This document shows positions 1 through 8,768 of a stretch of DNA of 64,000 bases, in pieces. Under the pieces are notes generated by a model, which worked only from the letters and a program-made list of their open reading frames with translations, was not told where the DNA came from and did not search any database. Position 1 is the stretch's first letter, and each line of letters begins with the position of its first letter. This DNA comes from Clostridiales bacterium (GTDB lineage: Bacteria > Bacillota > Clostridia > Oscillospirales > Oscillospiraceae), in the NCBI GenBank assembly GCA_012523085.1, contig JAAYJC010000013.1:50298-114297 (forward strand), written 5' to 3'. The position numbers and the translations under genes are program-made.

Positions 1-1
1 T

Positions 2-391
2 GTTTATACGGTAATGGTATCAGCGATCATACTGGCTGTCCCGCAGCTATTTATACGGATATTCAATACTGATCGGGAACTTCTGGCTGTCGGCATTCCG
101 GCGATTCGGGCATTTTTCTGTGCTTTTTTTATGATGGCGTTTCAAATTGCGGGACAAAATGCCTTTATTTCTTTGGGCAAAGCAAAGGAGGCGGTTTTTT
201 TCTCTCTTTTCAGAAAAGTGATCATTTTAATCCCGCTTATCCTGTTTATGCCGACAATCACCGGGATGGGCACTGACGGCATTTTTCTGGCCGAACCGTT
301 ATCGGATATTGTCGGAGGAATTGCTTGCTTCAGCACGATGATGTTTACCGTTTATCGAAGGCTGAAGACGCTGGAAGAACAGAAACGATGA
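2..391 (+). CDS. MATE family efflux transporter, C-terminal part (cut by window edge)
   Basis: The frame is open from base 2, so this is the last ~129 residues of a gene that begins outside the window. It is very hydrophobic, with about three to four membrane helices. The segment GQNAFISLGKAKEAV followed by a basic FRK stretch is typical of the C-terminal half of Na+/H+-coupled multidrug exporters of the MATE family (usually ~450 residues). It ends with the short basic tail common in the family. The substrate cannot be read from the sequence. It is separated from the next gene by about 200 bases, so an operon with the alcohol dehydrogenase is not evident. Confidence 0.8.
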   Translation, partial: VYTVMVSAIILAVPQLFIRIFNTDRELLAVGIPAIRAFFCAFFMMAFQIAGQNAFISLGKAKEAVFFSLFRKVIILIPLILFMPTITGMGTDGIFLAEPLSDIVGGIACFSTMMFTVYRRLKTLEEQKR

Positions 392-599
392 AAACTGCTT
401 AAGAGCCAAGACATGGCAGATATGAGCATTACGCATTATAATAAAGAGGTTAGCGTGAAAAACCTTTCACGCACGGAAGAAATCGATTTGGCCGCCAAAT
501 ATGACGGCGGCCATTTGCTCCCCAGCGCGAAACAAGTTTCGCACAATCGATTTTTCCTGACTATTTGTACCGCCGCTTCGCGGCAGAATGGAGGTTAAT

Positions 600-1754
600 A
601 TGTTTCGTCAGTATTCACAGCCTGCGCCGGTGATTTACGGGTGCGGTGCGATACAGATTCTCGGCGAGAAGATTAAAGAGCTTGGATGCAAAAAGGTTCT
701 GTGCGTGTATGATTCCGGAATCGAGAAGGCCGGGATCATTGATAAGGCGATTGCAAGCATAAAGGCCGCTGGAATCGATTATGCCCTTTTTGGCGGTGTG
801 GTATCGGATCCATCCGATGAGGTGGTTGACAAAGGGGGAGCCGTTGCGCTTCGGGAAAAGATAGACTGCGTGGCGGGGATCGGAGGCGGGAGCAGCATGG
901 ATGCCGCCAAAGCAATTTCTATTCTCATTCACAACCCGGGACCGGCGAGAACGTATATTCAGGCAAAGCCGATAACAGTTAATACAAAAGCACCGGTTAT
1001 TCTAGTTCCGACATCCGCTGGGACCGGCAGCGAGGTCACAAAAGTCGCCGTTATATCACGGCCTGATAAAAACGCAAAGTGGAGTGTTTTTATCAATACC
1101 ACTTTAGCGATCGTTGATCCGGAGCTCACGGTTACTCTACCGAAATTCGAAACGGTAAATACGGGACTGGACGCGTTTTCGCATGCCGCTGAAGCGATGA
1201 CATGCATAAACTGGAATCCGCATTCTGATCTCGTTGGTGAGGCGGCCATCAGAAAGATAACGGCAAATCTGCTTATCGCATATAATGAGCCTGATAATCT
1301 TGAAGCCCGGTCTGAAATGGCTCTGGCGGCCAACTGGGCGGGCCTTGCATTTAATGACCCGATCACACATGTGGGGCATGCCGTTGCCGATGCCTTTTCC
1401 TGTCACTTTCATACACCCCATGGCCTGAATTGTGCATTGGCACTCCCGGAAACAATGGCGCTTGTCGCTCCGGCCATGCCTGAGCGCATGGCGATCATAG
1501 CAAACGCGATGGGGCTTATTGTCAAGGGAAATGAGAGCGGCGCCGAGCTCGGACGAATGGTGGCGGACGGTGTCCGCGGTCTGATGCGGCTGATGAACAT
1601 GAAGTCTCTGGAGGCAATGGGTTACACAAGAGAAAAGGTGCTCAGCCTGGCACCCGATGTTATGAGCAATCACCTGGCCTCATATTGCCCTGTTCAGATA
1701 ACGGAAGATGTAGCGCACGGCCTTCTGGGCAGGGTCTACGACACATACCGATAA
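600..1754 (+). CDS. Iron-containing alcohol dehydrogenase (group III), paralog 1
   Basis: NAD(P)-dependent oxidoreductase interconverting an alcohol and an aldehyde/ketone in the cytoplasm. The N-terminal dinucleotide domain holds GGGSSMDAAK (about residue 95) and PTSAGTGSEVT. The C-terminal helical domain has the metal ligands expected in the family: Asp and His in DAFSHAAEA and the two histidines in GHAVADAFSCHFHTPHG. Length (384 aa) is normal. I chose the ATG at 600 because GGAGG at 590-594 lies five bases upstream; an in-frame ATG at 588 would overlap that site. Two close relatives lie at 17684 and 18912. A terminator-like hairpin follows at 1790. The substrate is unknown; the neighbourhood suggests a catabolic role. 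Confidence 0.9.
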   Translation: MFRQYSQPAPVIYGCGAIQILGEKIKELGCKKVLCVYDSGIEKAGIIDKAIASIKAAGIDYALFGGVVSDPSDEVVDKGGAVALREKIDCVAGIGGGSSMDAAKAISILIHNPGPARTYIQAKPITVNTKAPVILVPTSAGTGSEVTKVAVISRPDKNAKWSVFINTTLAIVDPELTVTLPKFETVNTGLDAFSHAAEAMTCINWNPHSDLVGEAAIRKITANLLIAYNEPDNLEARSEMALAANWAGLAFNDPITHVGHAVADAFSCHFHTPHGLNCALALPETMALVAPAMPERMAIIANAMGLIVKGNESGAELGRMVADGVRGLMRLMNMKSLEAMGYTREKVLSLAPDVMSNHLASYCPVQITEDVAHGLLGRVYDTYR

Positions 1755-1756
1755 CG

Positions 1757-1785
1757 GTATAGTACTGTTCTCCTCCAATAGTATG
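1757..1785 (+). repeat. Short hairpin of the TACTGTTC type
   Basis: Immediately after the alcohol dehydrogenase stop codon, TACTGTT at 1762-1768 pairs with AATAGTA at 1776-1782 (one G-T wobble). The same TACTGTTC left arm occurs in hairpins at 29688-29726 and 35659-35691, also in non-coding DNA near gene ends. Confidence 0.4.
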
Positions 1786-1789
1786 TACG

Positions 1790-1825
1790 AACCAGGCGCA
1801 GTAGCCGACTGTGCCTGGTTTGTTT
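1790..1825 (+). terminator. Rho-independent terminator after the Fe-alcohol dehydrogenase
   Basis: AACCAGGCGCAG (1790-1801) pairs with CTGTGCCTGGTT (1809-1820) over 12 positions with one G-T wobble and a 7-base loop, followed by TGTTTA. It ends the 600-1754 transcript. The remaining DNA to 2007 shows no gene. Confidence 0.75.
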
Positions 1826-2007
1826 AATTGCCAAAAGCGGTCAGGTATAACTGTATCGCGACAGCGATGTTATGTTAACAAACTTATGTAAACACGTTGA
1901 TTTCTGCCCGTGTATTCACCATTCTGCGTTCTGCGTTTTTGCCTGCAATATAACAGGTTTTTAATGTCGTGGCATTTGTTTCGTTTTTTATAATGCTGCT
2001 CTTCAAT

Positions 2008-2757
2008 TTAATCGGTGGACAGAATAAACCGTTCTCCCCGATGCGATATCCTGACGATGTTATTATAATAATCTTCAGGAGAGAGGTCTAAAAACAGCTT
2101 GTCAAAAAACAAAAAATCCGTTCCGAAGTGCATGGGAAAGACTGTCTTTGAATTGGTTCGGCGCATGAAATAATCAAGGCCCCAAAGATACTCCCGGTTC
2201 AGGCGCGGATCAACCGGAATAAACGCGATATCTATTTTTTCATTTTCCAGCAAGTCAATCTGCGCTTTATATTCCCGTGCCATTGCCCGATTGTCCGATT
2301 CCGGTTCGCCTTCCCAGTGCCACCAGTTCAAGTCGCCTGCGTGATAAATCGTCAAACCATCGGCTTTTACCAGAAAAGCGACGCCCTCATCGGTGGATTT
2401 TAATGTGCGTATTTGTATGTCGCCGAGGTTATAAGACCGATTGGGAAATACGATAGCTGCATTCGGGATTTCCTTGGTAAGAGGGATATCGAAAGACAAA
2501 AAAAGGCGCAGGTTATGAATTATCGGGCTCCAGGTCAGGATCTCTGGAATGAAATGATCCGGGTGGGCGTGAGAAGCGAAGACTGAGACATTTAAACCGG
2601 AAAGGGTAACAGGATCAATGATACCGGCGTTCAAACCGTATGATGTATCGGCAGGATTGGCATTGCAGTAATCAAAAATAAAAAAATGCTCTGCGGTTTG
2701 TACAGTAAAACCGCTGTTGAAAAGATAGTGAATTTCCGCACTGTATTTTTTGTCCAT
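2008..2757 (-). CDS. Metallo-beta-lactamase-fold hydrolase
   Basis: Cytoplasmic metal-dependent hydrolase of the MBL superfamily, 249 aa. It carries the dinuclear-site motif as SHAHPDHF (about residue 60), a further HAGDLNWWHW segment and a late PMHFG histidine, arranged as in UlaG/RomA-like L-ascorbate-lactonase-type members rather than beta-lactamases. No signal peptide is present. The start is supported by GGAGG ten bases upstream. It is the last gene of the minus-strand operon running from 9620 to 2008 and begins 19 bases after the unknown gene before it. The substrate cannot be inferred; lactone or phosphoester cleavage are both possible. Confidence 0.8.
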   Translation of the reverse strand: MDKKYSAEIHYLFNSGFTVQTAEHFFIFDYCNANPADTSYGLNAGIIDPVTLSGLNVSVFASHAHPDHFIPEILTWSPIIHNLRLFLSFDIPLTKEIPNAAIVFPNRSYNLGDIQIRTLKSTDEGVAFLVKADGLTIYHAGDLNWWHWEGEPESDNRAMAREYKAQIDLLENEKIDIAFIPVDPRLNREYLWGLDYFMRRTNSKTVFPMHFGTDFLFFDKLFLDLSPEDYYNNIVRISHRGERFILSTD

Positions 2758-2776
2758 ATCGGTTGTTCCTCCGGTG

Positions 2777-3916
2777 TTATGATTGATTGTCGATTATCCC
2801 TATCCGGATCATAAGCAGCTTTTTGATTTGCGGAATGTCCTCGGCTGTACAACGGTGCCGGATTAAAAAGTGGATGCCGGAGCACAGGCGCTTACGCTGC
2901 CCCAGAATCGTGAAAAAGGCGCCAAGCCCGTGAGAAGCGGAGCATGCGATACAGTACTTTAAGTTTTGTAGTGCGAACTTCTGCGTAGTATCATCCATTT
3001 TAGCGAGACGGTCGTTTATCAATGCGGGGCTGTCCCAATGATAAGTGCCGGTGATGGTCAGGCGCATTTCAGAGCCTTCGGTGCTGATCTGGGCCAGTTG
3101 AGAACCCTTGTATTTGTAGTTGACTTTCCAGAAGGTCGTGCTGGAAGGAGTTGCTTTAATGGATAGCAGGTAAGTATGCGCAAGATCGCAAAGCAAGCGG
3201 TGTGCATCATCCAGAGGCGCCACGACATCTGAGTAAGTTGGCTTGAATTTACCAAAAAGTATACGGAACTCACAGTAACGAAAGCTTTCCTCTCCAAATG
3301 TTTTTACTGTCTGAGAGGCGAGCACCATGGCGCGGATTGCCGGGAGCATATTTGGATGCCGGTAAGAAACAGTCGCGCCGTTTTCCGTTTCTTCGATTTT
3401 AAGACCGAGCGCCAAAAACGCGCTCAGACGGATATCATAGGCGATAAAATTCAAGCGTGTTTCTGTTTTTTTCGATGACCGTTTCCTGTCAAAATCAGAA
3501 AGCAACATATCATATTCCGACCGGCCGATTCTATAAATACCATCTTTTATTTCTCCCGACCGAAAAAGCCGCAAAAGGAAATAAGGATACACGGTAACGC
3601 TGTTTATCGTTTTCGACTTTATCAAATCGGCTTCTTTCGGGTATTTCTGCTTCAAGGCATTGATTTTCTTCCCACCGGTAAAACGCTCTAGCTCATAAAC
3701 AGGCAATCCAAATAATTCCGGTTGCTCGTACATCCGGTCAAACATTGAGGAAAAGAAAGCATGCATTTCCCGGCAGCCATCCGCCAGTACCGGACCTACG
3801 ACAGTCGCTGAGCTCCCGCCAAGGGAGGTTTCGAGCGGCGTCATTCGTATCCGCTCAATATGAACCTGCCTGTGTACTTCGCTCGGAAACGCTGTTATGC
3901 CGCGACAAAAATTCAT
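2777..3916 (-). CDS. Unrecognised protein with a C-terminal cysteine segment
   Basis: A 379-residue soluble protein that I do not recognise. The start is the ATG at 3916: it overlaps the stop of the upstream MutS-like gene (ATGA) and has GGAGG in front; a longer frame from 3946 would lose that site. No signal peptide or membrane segment is seen. The last ~60 residues have cysteines in CIACSAS and RLCSG followed by a basic region and TAEDIPQIKKLL, which recalls short C-terminal zinc- or cluster-type tails of uncharacterised clostridial proteins. Its four-base overlap with the MutS-like gene implies coupled translation and probably joint function. Confidence 0.55.
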   Translation of the reverse strand: MNFCRGITAFPSEVHRQVHIERIRMTPLETSLGGSSATVVGPVLADGCREMHAFFSSMFDRMYEQPELFGLPVYELERFTGGKKINALKQKYPKEADLIKSKTINSVTVYPYFLLRLFRSGEIKDGIYRIGRSEYDMLLSDFDRKRSSKKTETRLNFIAYDIRLSAFLALGLKIEETENGATVSYRHPNMLPAIRAMVLASQTVKTFGEESFRYCEFRILFGKFKPTYSDVVAPLDDAHRLLCDLAHTYLLSIKATPSSTTFWKVNYKYKGSQLAQISTEGSEMRLTITGTYHWDSPALINDRLAKMDDTTQKFALQNLKYCIACSASHGLGAFFTILGQRKRLCSGIHFLIRHRCTAEDIPQIKKLLMIRIGIIDNQS

Positions 3917-5523
3917 GGTGTAACCTCCGGGCCGGTTCTGTTCCACATACCTGTTTCGAGGTATGTTGTTGCTTTTTTCTCGGCTGCCTCAACAAAGCGT
4001 TCGCTAAAACCCATTAATTTGAGCAACCTGATCGCATTCCGGCTCATGGCCGGACCTTTGCGTATGATATAATCAAAATTCATTTCCCGTTCATCCACTG
4101 TTTCTTCAAAATGGTACAGGTCATACCTGCCACCCAGCATCGTGCACAGCTCGATATCATGTGTGGCTGCGATACACAAAGCGCCTTTTTCAAACAAAGA
4201 TTCGAGGATTTCGGAGGAGGCGGCTATGCGTTCCACCGTATTCGTTCCGCGCAGCACCTCGTCAATCAGGCAGAGTACCGGAATGCCATTTTTCACAGCG
4301 TCCATGACTCGCTTAATCGACTTAATCTCCGAAATATAGTAGCTGTCACCGCTCATCAGGTCGTCCGATAGCGCCATGGAGGTAAAAATCCGAAACGCGC
4401 TTGCGCGATAGCCCGAAGCAGGGGCGGTGCACAGGCTCTGCGCCATTACGGCGCAGACGGCGGTGGTTTTCAGGAAAGTGGATTTTCCCGAGGCGTTCGA
4501 ACCTGTAATCAACAGCGGTCTGTTTGTGTGAAGGTCGTTTGGGACAGGGTTTCGGAGCATCGGATGAATCATGCCGCTGATCTCAATAAAAGCGGGCTTG
4601 TTTTCACCAAAATCGATATCGGGAACAGAATAACCGGTAAAGCTCTTTCTGAACGACGCAGCCGCGATGGCCGCGTCGATTTTACCGAGATGCTCGTGTA
4701 CGGTAAAAATATCCCTGTGCAGTCTACCGAGCCGGTTTTTAATGAATTCATATGTGATCAGGTCGATCAAAGAAAGGCTGCAGACAAGCTCTCCGATCGG
4801 ATCGCCCGCTATGACGGATGCTCCGCCGGTCCGCATCACCCAACGCAATCTTACAAGGCTATGGTATGCTGCGGTGAGTTTGGAATCCAACGCCGTATTG
4901 CCTAATTTCTGCAGCCTGCGCAGGGCAAACAGCATTGATACGGAATAATTTACGGTGTTGAAATCTCTGCTGACCTTGGCCAGTCTGAAGTCGTGAAAGA
5001 CTGAGTTGAAAATGGTAAGGACGAAGACGAAAGCAAGCGCATACGGTGTGAATTGCAGCGCGAGGGCGGATAATAATAAAGTAGCAAACAAACTGAGATA
5101 CAAAATCAGCCAACCCGGACCGCGTGTTGCGGGATGAAAGGCCTCGCATAGATCAGCACTTCGCGCACGGCCGAGCTTTGACAAAATAACCTGCATGTTC
5201 AGCCTGAGCATGGGGTTATTTTCTATAAAGGAGATCAGTGCTTTTCTATCTTCAAAGTCGCCTGAGCGGACCGCGGGATGACGCAGCATGTAATACAGAT
5301 ACTGCTCTCCCGATGTAGACAAGCCCGGATTGATACGCTGAAATATATCATCCATGTGAAGATCGTTCCAGGTAATGTCATCAAGCATGAACTCGCCGGG
5401 TTCGGCACTGCGGCGGTAATCGTAATATGCGCGAATCGTGTCTATATCGCCTGCAAAATACGGTATGTCCGGAATGACGCCAAACTCGCGGTTTAGCCTT
5501 TTTTTTAGTTTTCTGTACGTCAT
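3913..5523 (-). CDS. MutS-related ATPase with membrane segments
   Basis: A 536-residue protein with a C-terminal MutS-type ABC ATPase: Walker A GSNASGKST (about residue 342), signature-region serines in SGDSYYISEI, Walker B LCLIDEVLRGTN and a downstream ATHD histidine. The N-terminal mismatch-recognition and connector domains of real MutS are absent. Instead, a lever-like helical region is interrupted by two hydrophobic helices around residues 135-175. It therefore belongs to the short, membrane-anchored MutS-like group, not to the mismatch repair enzyme. It starts five bases after the ene-reductase stop without its own clear ribosome site and overlaps the next gene by ATGA, so translation is coupled. 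Its function in this metabolic operon is unknown. Confidence 0.8.
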   Translation of the reverse strand: MTYRKLKKRLNREFGVIPDIPYFAGDIDTIRAYYDYRRSAEPGEFMLDDITWNDLHMDDIFQRINPGLSTSGEQYLYYMLRHPAVRSGDFEDRKALISFIENNPMLRLNMQVILSKLGRARSADLCEAFHPATRGPGWLILYLSLFATLLLSALALQFTPYALAFVFVLTIFNSVFHDFRLAKVSRDFNTVNYSVSMLFALRRLQKLGNTALDSKLTAAYHSLVRLRWVMRTGGASVIAGDPIGELVCSLSLIDLITYEFIKNRLGRLHRDIFTVHEHLGKIDAAIAAASFRKSFTGYSVPDIDFGENKPAFIEISGMIHPMLRNPVPNDLHTNRPLLITGSNASGKSTFLKTTAVCAVMAQSLCTAPASGYRASAFRIFTSMALSDDLMSGDSYYISEIKSIKRVMDAVKNGIPVLCLIDEVLRGTNTVERIAASSEILESLFEKGALCIAATHDIELCTMLGGRYDLYHFEETVDEREMNFDYIIRKGPAMSRNAIRLLKLMGFSERFVEAAEKKATTYLETGMWNRTGPEVTP

Positions 5524-5528
5524 ATCGC

Positions 5529-7481
5529 TTAAATATTACAGCAGCAGTTGTAGGCTGTCAGTGTACAGTGTTTAATGTTTTTCACATCCAGCGCATCGCC
5601 CACAACATAAACATCCGGGATTAGTTCCATAAAACGGTCGACTGTCTCCCTGTCGCTCATCATGCCGACGGATTCGACAATATAATCGGCTTTAATGGTC
5701 TGATAGGACCAATCTTTGCCCTCTATATGGACACCATGTTCATCGATTGCACGAACGATATGATCTCCGATCAGCTTTACATTGTGTTCGCTCAACAAAG
5801 AAAGAAGCATTGTGCGGGTAATGTCCATTACGCCTTCGGCAAATTGCTCCTCCGGGATCATATCAACGACGGTGACCTCGCAGCCGTTCAGGGCGAGACC
5901 TAAGGCGGATTCGCATCCGCTGACGCCGCCGCCACAAACGACGACCTTACCGGAGGGTTTTTTACGGCCGGAATCCACATCCAGGACATTGAATACATTA
6001 GCATTGCCGATACCGGGAATATCGGGCTGAACAGGATAAGAACCGCAAGCGACAATGATGGCATCCGGCTCTTCAACCATGACCGTCTCGGGATCAGCGC
6101 ATATACCAAGCCTGATATCGGCTCCGCAGGTCATCGTCGTGCGTATCATCCAGTCGGCATATTGTTTCAAGTCGTTCTTAAACGGCAGCTTGCTGATATC
6201 ATGAAGCAAACCGCCCAGGCTATTATTCTTTTCAAACAGTACGACATCATGGCCTCTTTGCTTAAGCGTTTGAGTAGCCTGACAGCCGGAAACGCCGCCG
6301 CCGACAACGACAACCTTCTTTTTCTGTTCGGCTTTTTGTACTGCTGCATATTTCCCGGTCCGGCCAAGGGCCGGGTTCACGGCGCATTGCACGTGGCTTG
6401 CATAGTTGCCCGCGCAGCTCCAGCATCGAAGGCAAGGTCTTACATCTTCGGGTTTACCGCGGTAACTCTTTTTGAGCATATCCGGGTCAGCCAGAAGGCC
6501 GCGGGCAATCGCACACATATCCGCGCTTCCCTCGGCAATGATGTTTTCGGCCATATCAACGGTAATCCCGCCGACGACACTGACCGGGATATGAATATCA
6601 TCGCACTGTTTAACCGCTCTGGCGAGCGGCACATTCGCGCCTCGGGCATGGTAGTATGGAGGCATTGTATAATACTGGGACCGCGGGTCCACGATCAAGC
6701 CGGCTGACATTGAGACAAGATCGATATGCTCCTGCGCCAGCTTTAAAAACGCAATGACCTCGTCGATTTTCATACCACCGGGCGTCATTTCGTCTCCGCT
6801 GATGCGCATTTCAACGATGAACGAAGGCCCGACGACCTCTTTGACCGCCTTGAGGATCATCAGCGGAAAACGGCAGCGATTTTCAAAAGAGCCGCCGAAA
6901 TTATCGCTTCTGCGATTGGTCAGCGGCGAGAGGAATTGCGCTATCAGGTTTCCATGCGCGGCATGGATAAGGACACCGTCAAAGCCGCAGCGGTAAAGCC
7001 GGTTAGCACAATCGGCATAACACCAAACAATGTGTTCAATATCTTTAGCATCCATTTCCTTAACATACGGATGGCGGCCGGACAAAGGCAGGCTGGACGG
7101 GGCAAGGGCCCATTCTGATTTTATCAGCCTGGGATCGGCCGCGCGTCCGGCATGAACAAGCTCCACGGACAGCTTAGCGCCATGGGTATGAGCTGCTTCC
7201 ACCAGCAGCCCGAGGCTGTTCACCTTATTATCATCCGTGACATCCAGTTCCGATGGATAATCCGCACCGGTCAAAAGATCCACCGGTGTTGCGCCCAAAT
7301 GGATCAGTGCGACACCGGACGCAGCCTGTGACTCAACAAAGTCCGCATATCGCTGTGTCGCTTCGCCGTTCGCGTTAGTAAAGTCACACACCATCGGCGC
7401 GAACTCGATACGGTTTTTCAAAGTTGTCCCGCCTACCTTCAGCGGCTTGAATACGTGTTTGTAGTTGTTGAATTTCGGCAT
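5529..7481 (-). CDS. FMN/[4Fe-4S]/FAD ene-reductase of the 2,4-dienoyl-CoA/enoate reductase type, paralog 1
   Basis: A 650-residue three-part flavoenzyme. Residues ~1-340 form an Old Yellow Enzyme TIM barrel (FMN; HAAHGNLIAQFLSP around residue 173). The cysteine run CLRCWSCAGNYASHVQC is the [4Fe-4S] site. The C-terminal half has two Rossmann motifs, VVVVGGGVSGCQA and KVVVCGGGVSGCE, for FAD and NAD(P)H. Family members reduce activated C=C bonds (enoates, dienoyl-CoA, bile acid intermediates) or dehydrogenate amines. AAGGAGG precedes the start. It sits in an operon after an SDR and ABM gene. Two paralogs are at 11415 and 61791. The substrate is not readable from sequence. Confidence 0.88.
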   Translation of the reverse strand: MPKFNNYKHVFKPLKVGGTTLKNRIEFAPMVCDFTNANGEATQRYADFVESQAASGVALIHLGATPVDLLTGADYPSELDVTDDNKVNSLGLLVEAAHTHGAKLSVELVHAGRAADPRLIKSEWALAPSSLPLSGRHPYVKEMDAKDIEHIVWCYADCANRLYRCGFDGVLIHAAHGNLIAQFLSPLTNRRSDNFGGSFENRCRFPLMILKAVKEVVGPSFIVEMRISGDEMTPGGMKIDEVIAFLKLAQEHIDLVSMSAGLIVDPRSQYYTMPPYYHARGANVPLARAVKQCDDIHIPVSVVGGITVDMAENIIAEGSADMCAIARGLLADPDMLKKSYRGKPEDVRPCLRCWSCAGNYASHVQCAVNPALGRTGKYAAVQKAEQKKKVVVVGGGVSGCQATQTLKQRGHDVVLFEKNNSLGGLLHDISKLPFKNDLKQYADWMIRTTMTCGADIRLGICADPETVMVEEPDAIIVACGSYPVQPDIPGIGNANVFNVLDVDSGRKKPSGKVVVCGGGVSGCESALGLALNGCEVTVVDMIPEEQFAEGVMDITRTMLLSLLSEHNVKLIGDHIVRAIDEHGVHIEGKDWSYQTIKADYIVESVGMMSDRETVDRFMELIPDVYVVGDALDVKNIKHCTLTAYNCCCNI

Positions 7482-7589
7482 GATTCCTCCTTGCTGAATG
7501 CGGCTTGCATATACGGCCTTCTTTTATGTCGTAATATTTAAGGTGCTGTGGGATCTGCGCTTAAATTTCTATGAATCGGCGCGCAAAGC

Positions 7590-7877
7590 CTAAATGATCT
7601 GCCGCCAGACAAAAGGCTCGACGGGGGAGGCCAGCGTTAAATCCATTTTCTTGCGAAATTCCAGATCATATGGTTTGTTAAGATGCGCTTTTGCGGTTTC
7701 CTCGCTTTCCCATTGGAGCAGCATATACAAAACCGCAGGATCGGTTTCCGATTGGAACACTGATACCGATATTAGGCCCTCGTCTCTGCGGGTGTTTTCG
7801 ACTTGTTCTCTCATGTACGCAATTGCATCAGTCAGACGGTCTTTTATAACGGTGAATTTGATCAGGTCGGTAAGCAT
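7590..7877 (-). CDS. Small ABM-domain protein (antibiotic biosynthesis monooxygenase fold), copy 1
   Basis: A 95-residue dimeric alpha+beta barrel-type protein. The pattern (IKFTVIKDRL at the start, then NTRRDEGLISVSVFQ, LLQWESEETAKAHLNKP) fits the ABM/YgiN fold. Proteins of this fold act as cofactor-free quinol oxygenases, isomerases or heme-handling proteins; in an anaerobe an oxygenase role is unlikely. GGAGG lies upstream. It is located between the SDR and the ene-reductase in the operon. A second copy of the family is at 45951 next to the other glycyl radical enzyme, so the fold seems to recur with this type of pathway. Confidence 0.8.
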   Translation of the reverse strand: MLTDLIKFTVIKDRLTDAIAYMREQVENTRRDEGLISVSVFQSETDPAVLYMLLQWESEETAKAHLNKPYDLEFRKKMDLTLASPVEPFVWRQII

Positions 7878-7904
7878 GGCAGTTCCTCCGATTACGGTAT
7901 TTGT

Positions 7905-8702
7905 TTAGCCGCCGAGGACTAAACCGCCGTCGTGAACCATTACGGTGCCGGTGATCTGGCAGGCAGCCGGGGAGGACAGGAACACGCAAAGCGCGCCCAC
8001 CTCGATCGGTTCGGCAAACCGGTGCATCGGCATTGTTTTTTCGATCATTTCAAACGCTTGCGGCGGCAGGTCCTTGTCAAGGTCTGAATGGGTCGGCCCG
8101 GGTGCAATCGCATTAACGCGGATATCGTAGTCGCCGAATTCGATGGCCATATTTTTTGTAAACATATCCAGCGCTGCTTTAGAAACGTGATATGGGGACA
8201 TCGGATGATTTCTGGCCCCGCCCAGATTCTGACCGCCGATTGAAGAAATGTTGATGACGCTGCCGCCCCTGGCGGCTTTCACCATATGCGGGACGACTGC
8301 ATAGATCATATAGGCAACACCGTTAAGGTTCGTGTTGATGACACGATGCCATTCACTGAGATTTTCATCCTGCAAGAATTTTGTCACGGTGGAGACGCCG
8401 GCATTGTTTACCAGAATATCAACGCGGTCAAATTTGGAAAGCACCTCGTCCACCGCCTGATTTACGCTTTCCATAGAGGACGTATCGCACCTGACGCAAA
8501 AGCTTTTTATGTTATATTGCTTTAAATCGTTTGAAGCTTTCTCTCCGCTTTCTTTATTTCTGCATAGGATGGCCACATTTGCTCCGCTTTGCGCATAGGC
8601 CTGGGAGATACCGAGTCCGATTCCGCGATTGCCTCCGGTCACAATTACGTTCAGACCCTTTACGCAGAAGGCATCCATCATGTTTTTAATGGGCAAAATC
8701 AT
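7905..8702 (-). CDS. Short-chain dehydrogenase/reductase (classical SDR)
   Basis: NAD(P)-dependent oxidoreductase of 265 aa. It has the glycine-rich TGGNRGIGLG at residue ~20, NNAG at ~97, the catalytic Ser in ISSIGG and the YHVSK pair, followed by NAIAPGPTHSD and a C-terminal VHDGG. These are the complete classical SDR motifs. The start at 8702 has AAAGGA nine bases upstream. It lies between a cupin gene and an ABM gene in the 9620-2008 operon. A likely role is alcohol/ketone interconversion of the pathway substrate, but specificity cannot be deduced. Confidence 0.9.
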   Translation of the reverse strand: MILPIKNMMDAFCVKGLNVIVTGGNRGIGLGISQAYAQSGANVAILCRNKESGEKASNDLKQYNIKSFCVRCDTSSMESVNQAVDEVLSKFDRVDILVNNAGVSTVTKFLQDENLSEWHRVINTNLNGVAYMIYAVVPHMVKAARGGSVINISSIGGQNLGGARNHPMSPYHVSKAALDMFTKNMAIEFGDYDIRVNAIAPGPTHSDLDKDLPPQAFEMIEKTMPMHRFAEPIEVGALCVFLSSPAACQITGTVMVHDGGLVLGG

Positions 8703-8768
8703 ATCGTTTGCATCCTTTCAACATTTTATTACCGGATCAGAATAGGTTCGCTTATTGCTGAAGAATAC

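Noticed and set aside
413..598. 61-codon ORF between the MATE gene and the Fe-alcohol dehydrogenase
   Set aside because: No ribosome site, the composition changes along its length and it runs into a small hairpin and the ribosome site of the next gene; treated as non-coding.
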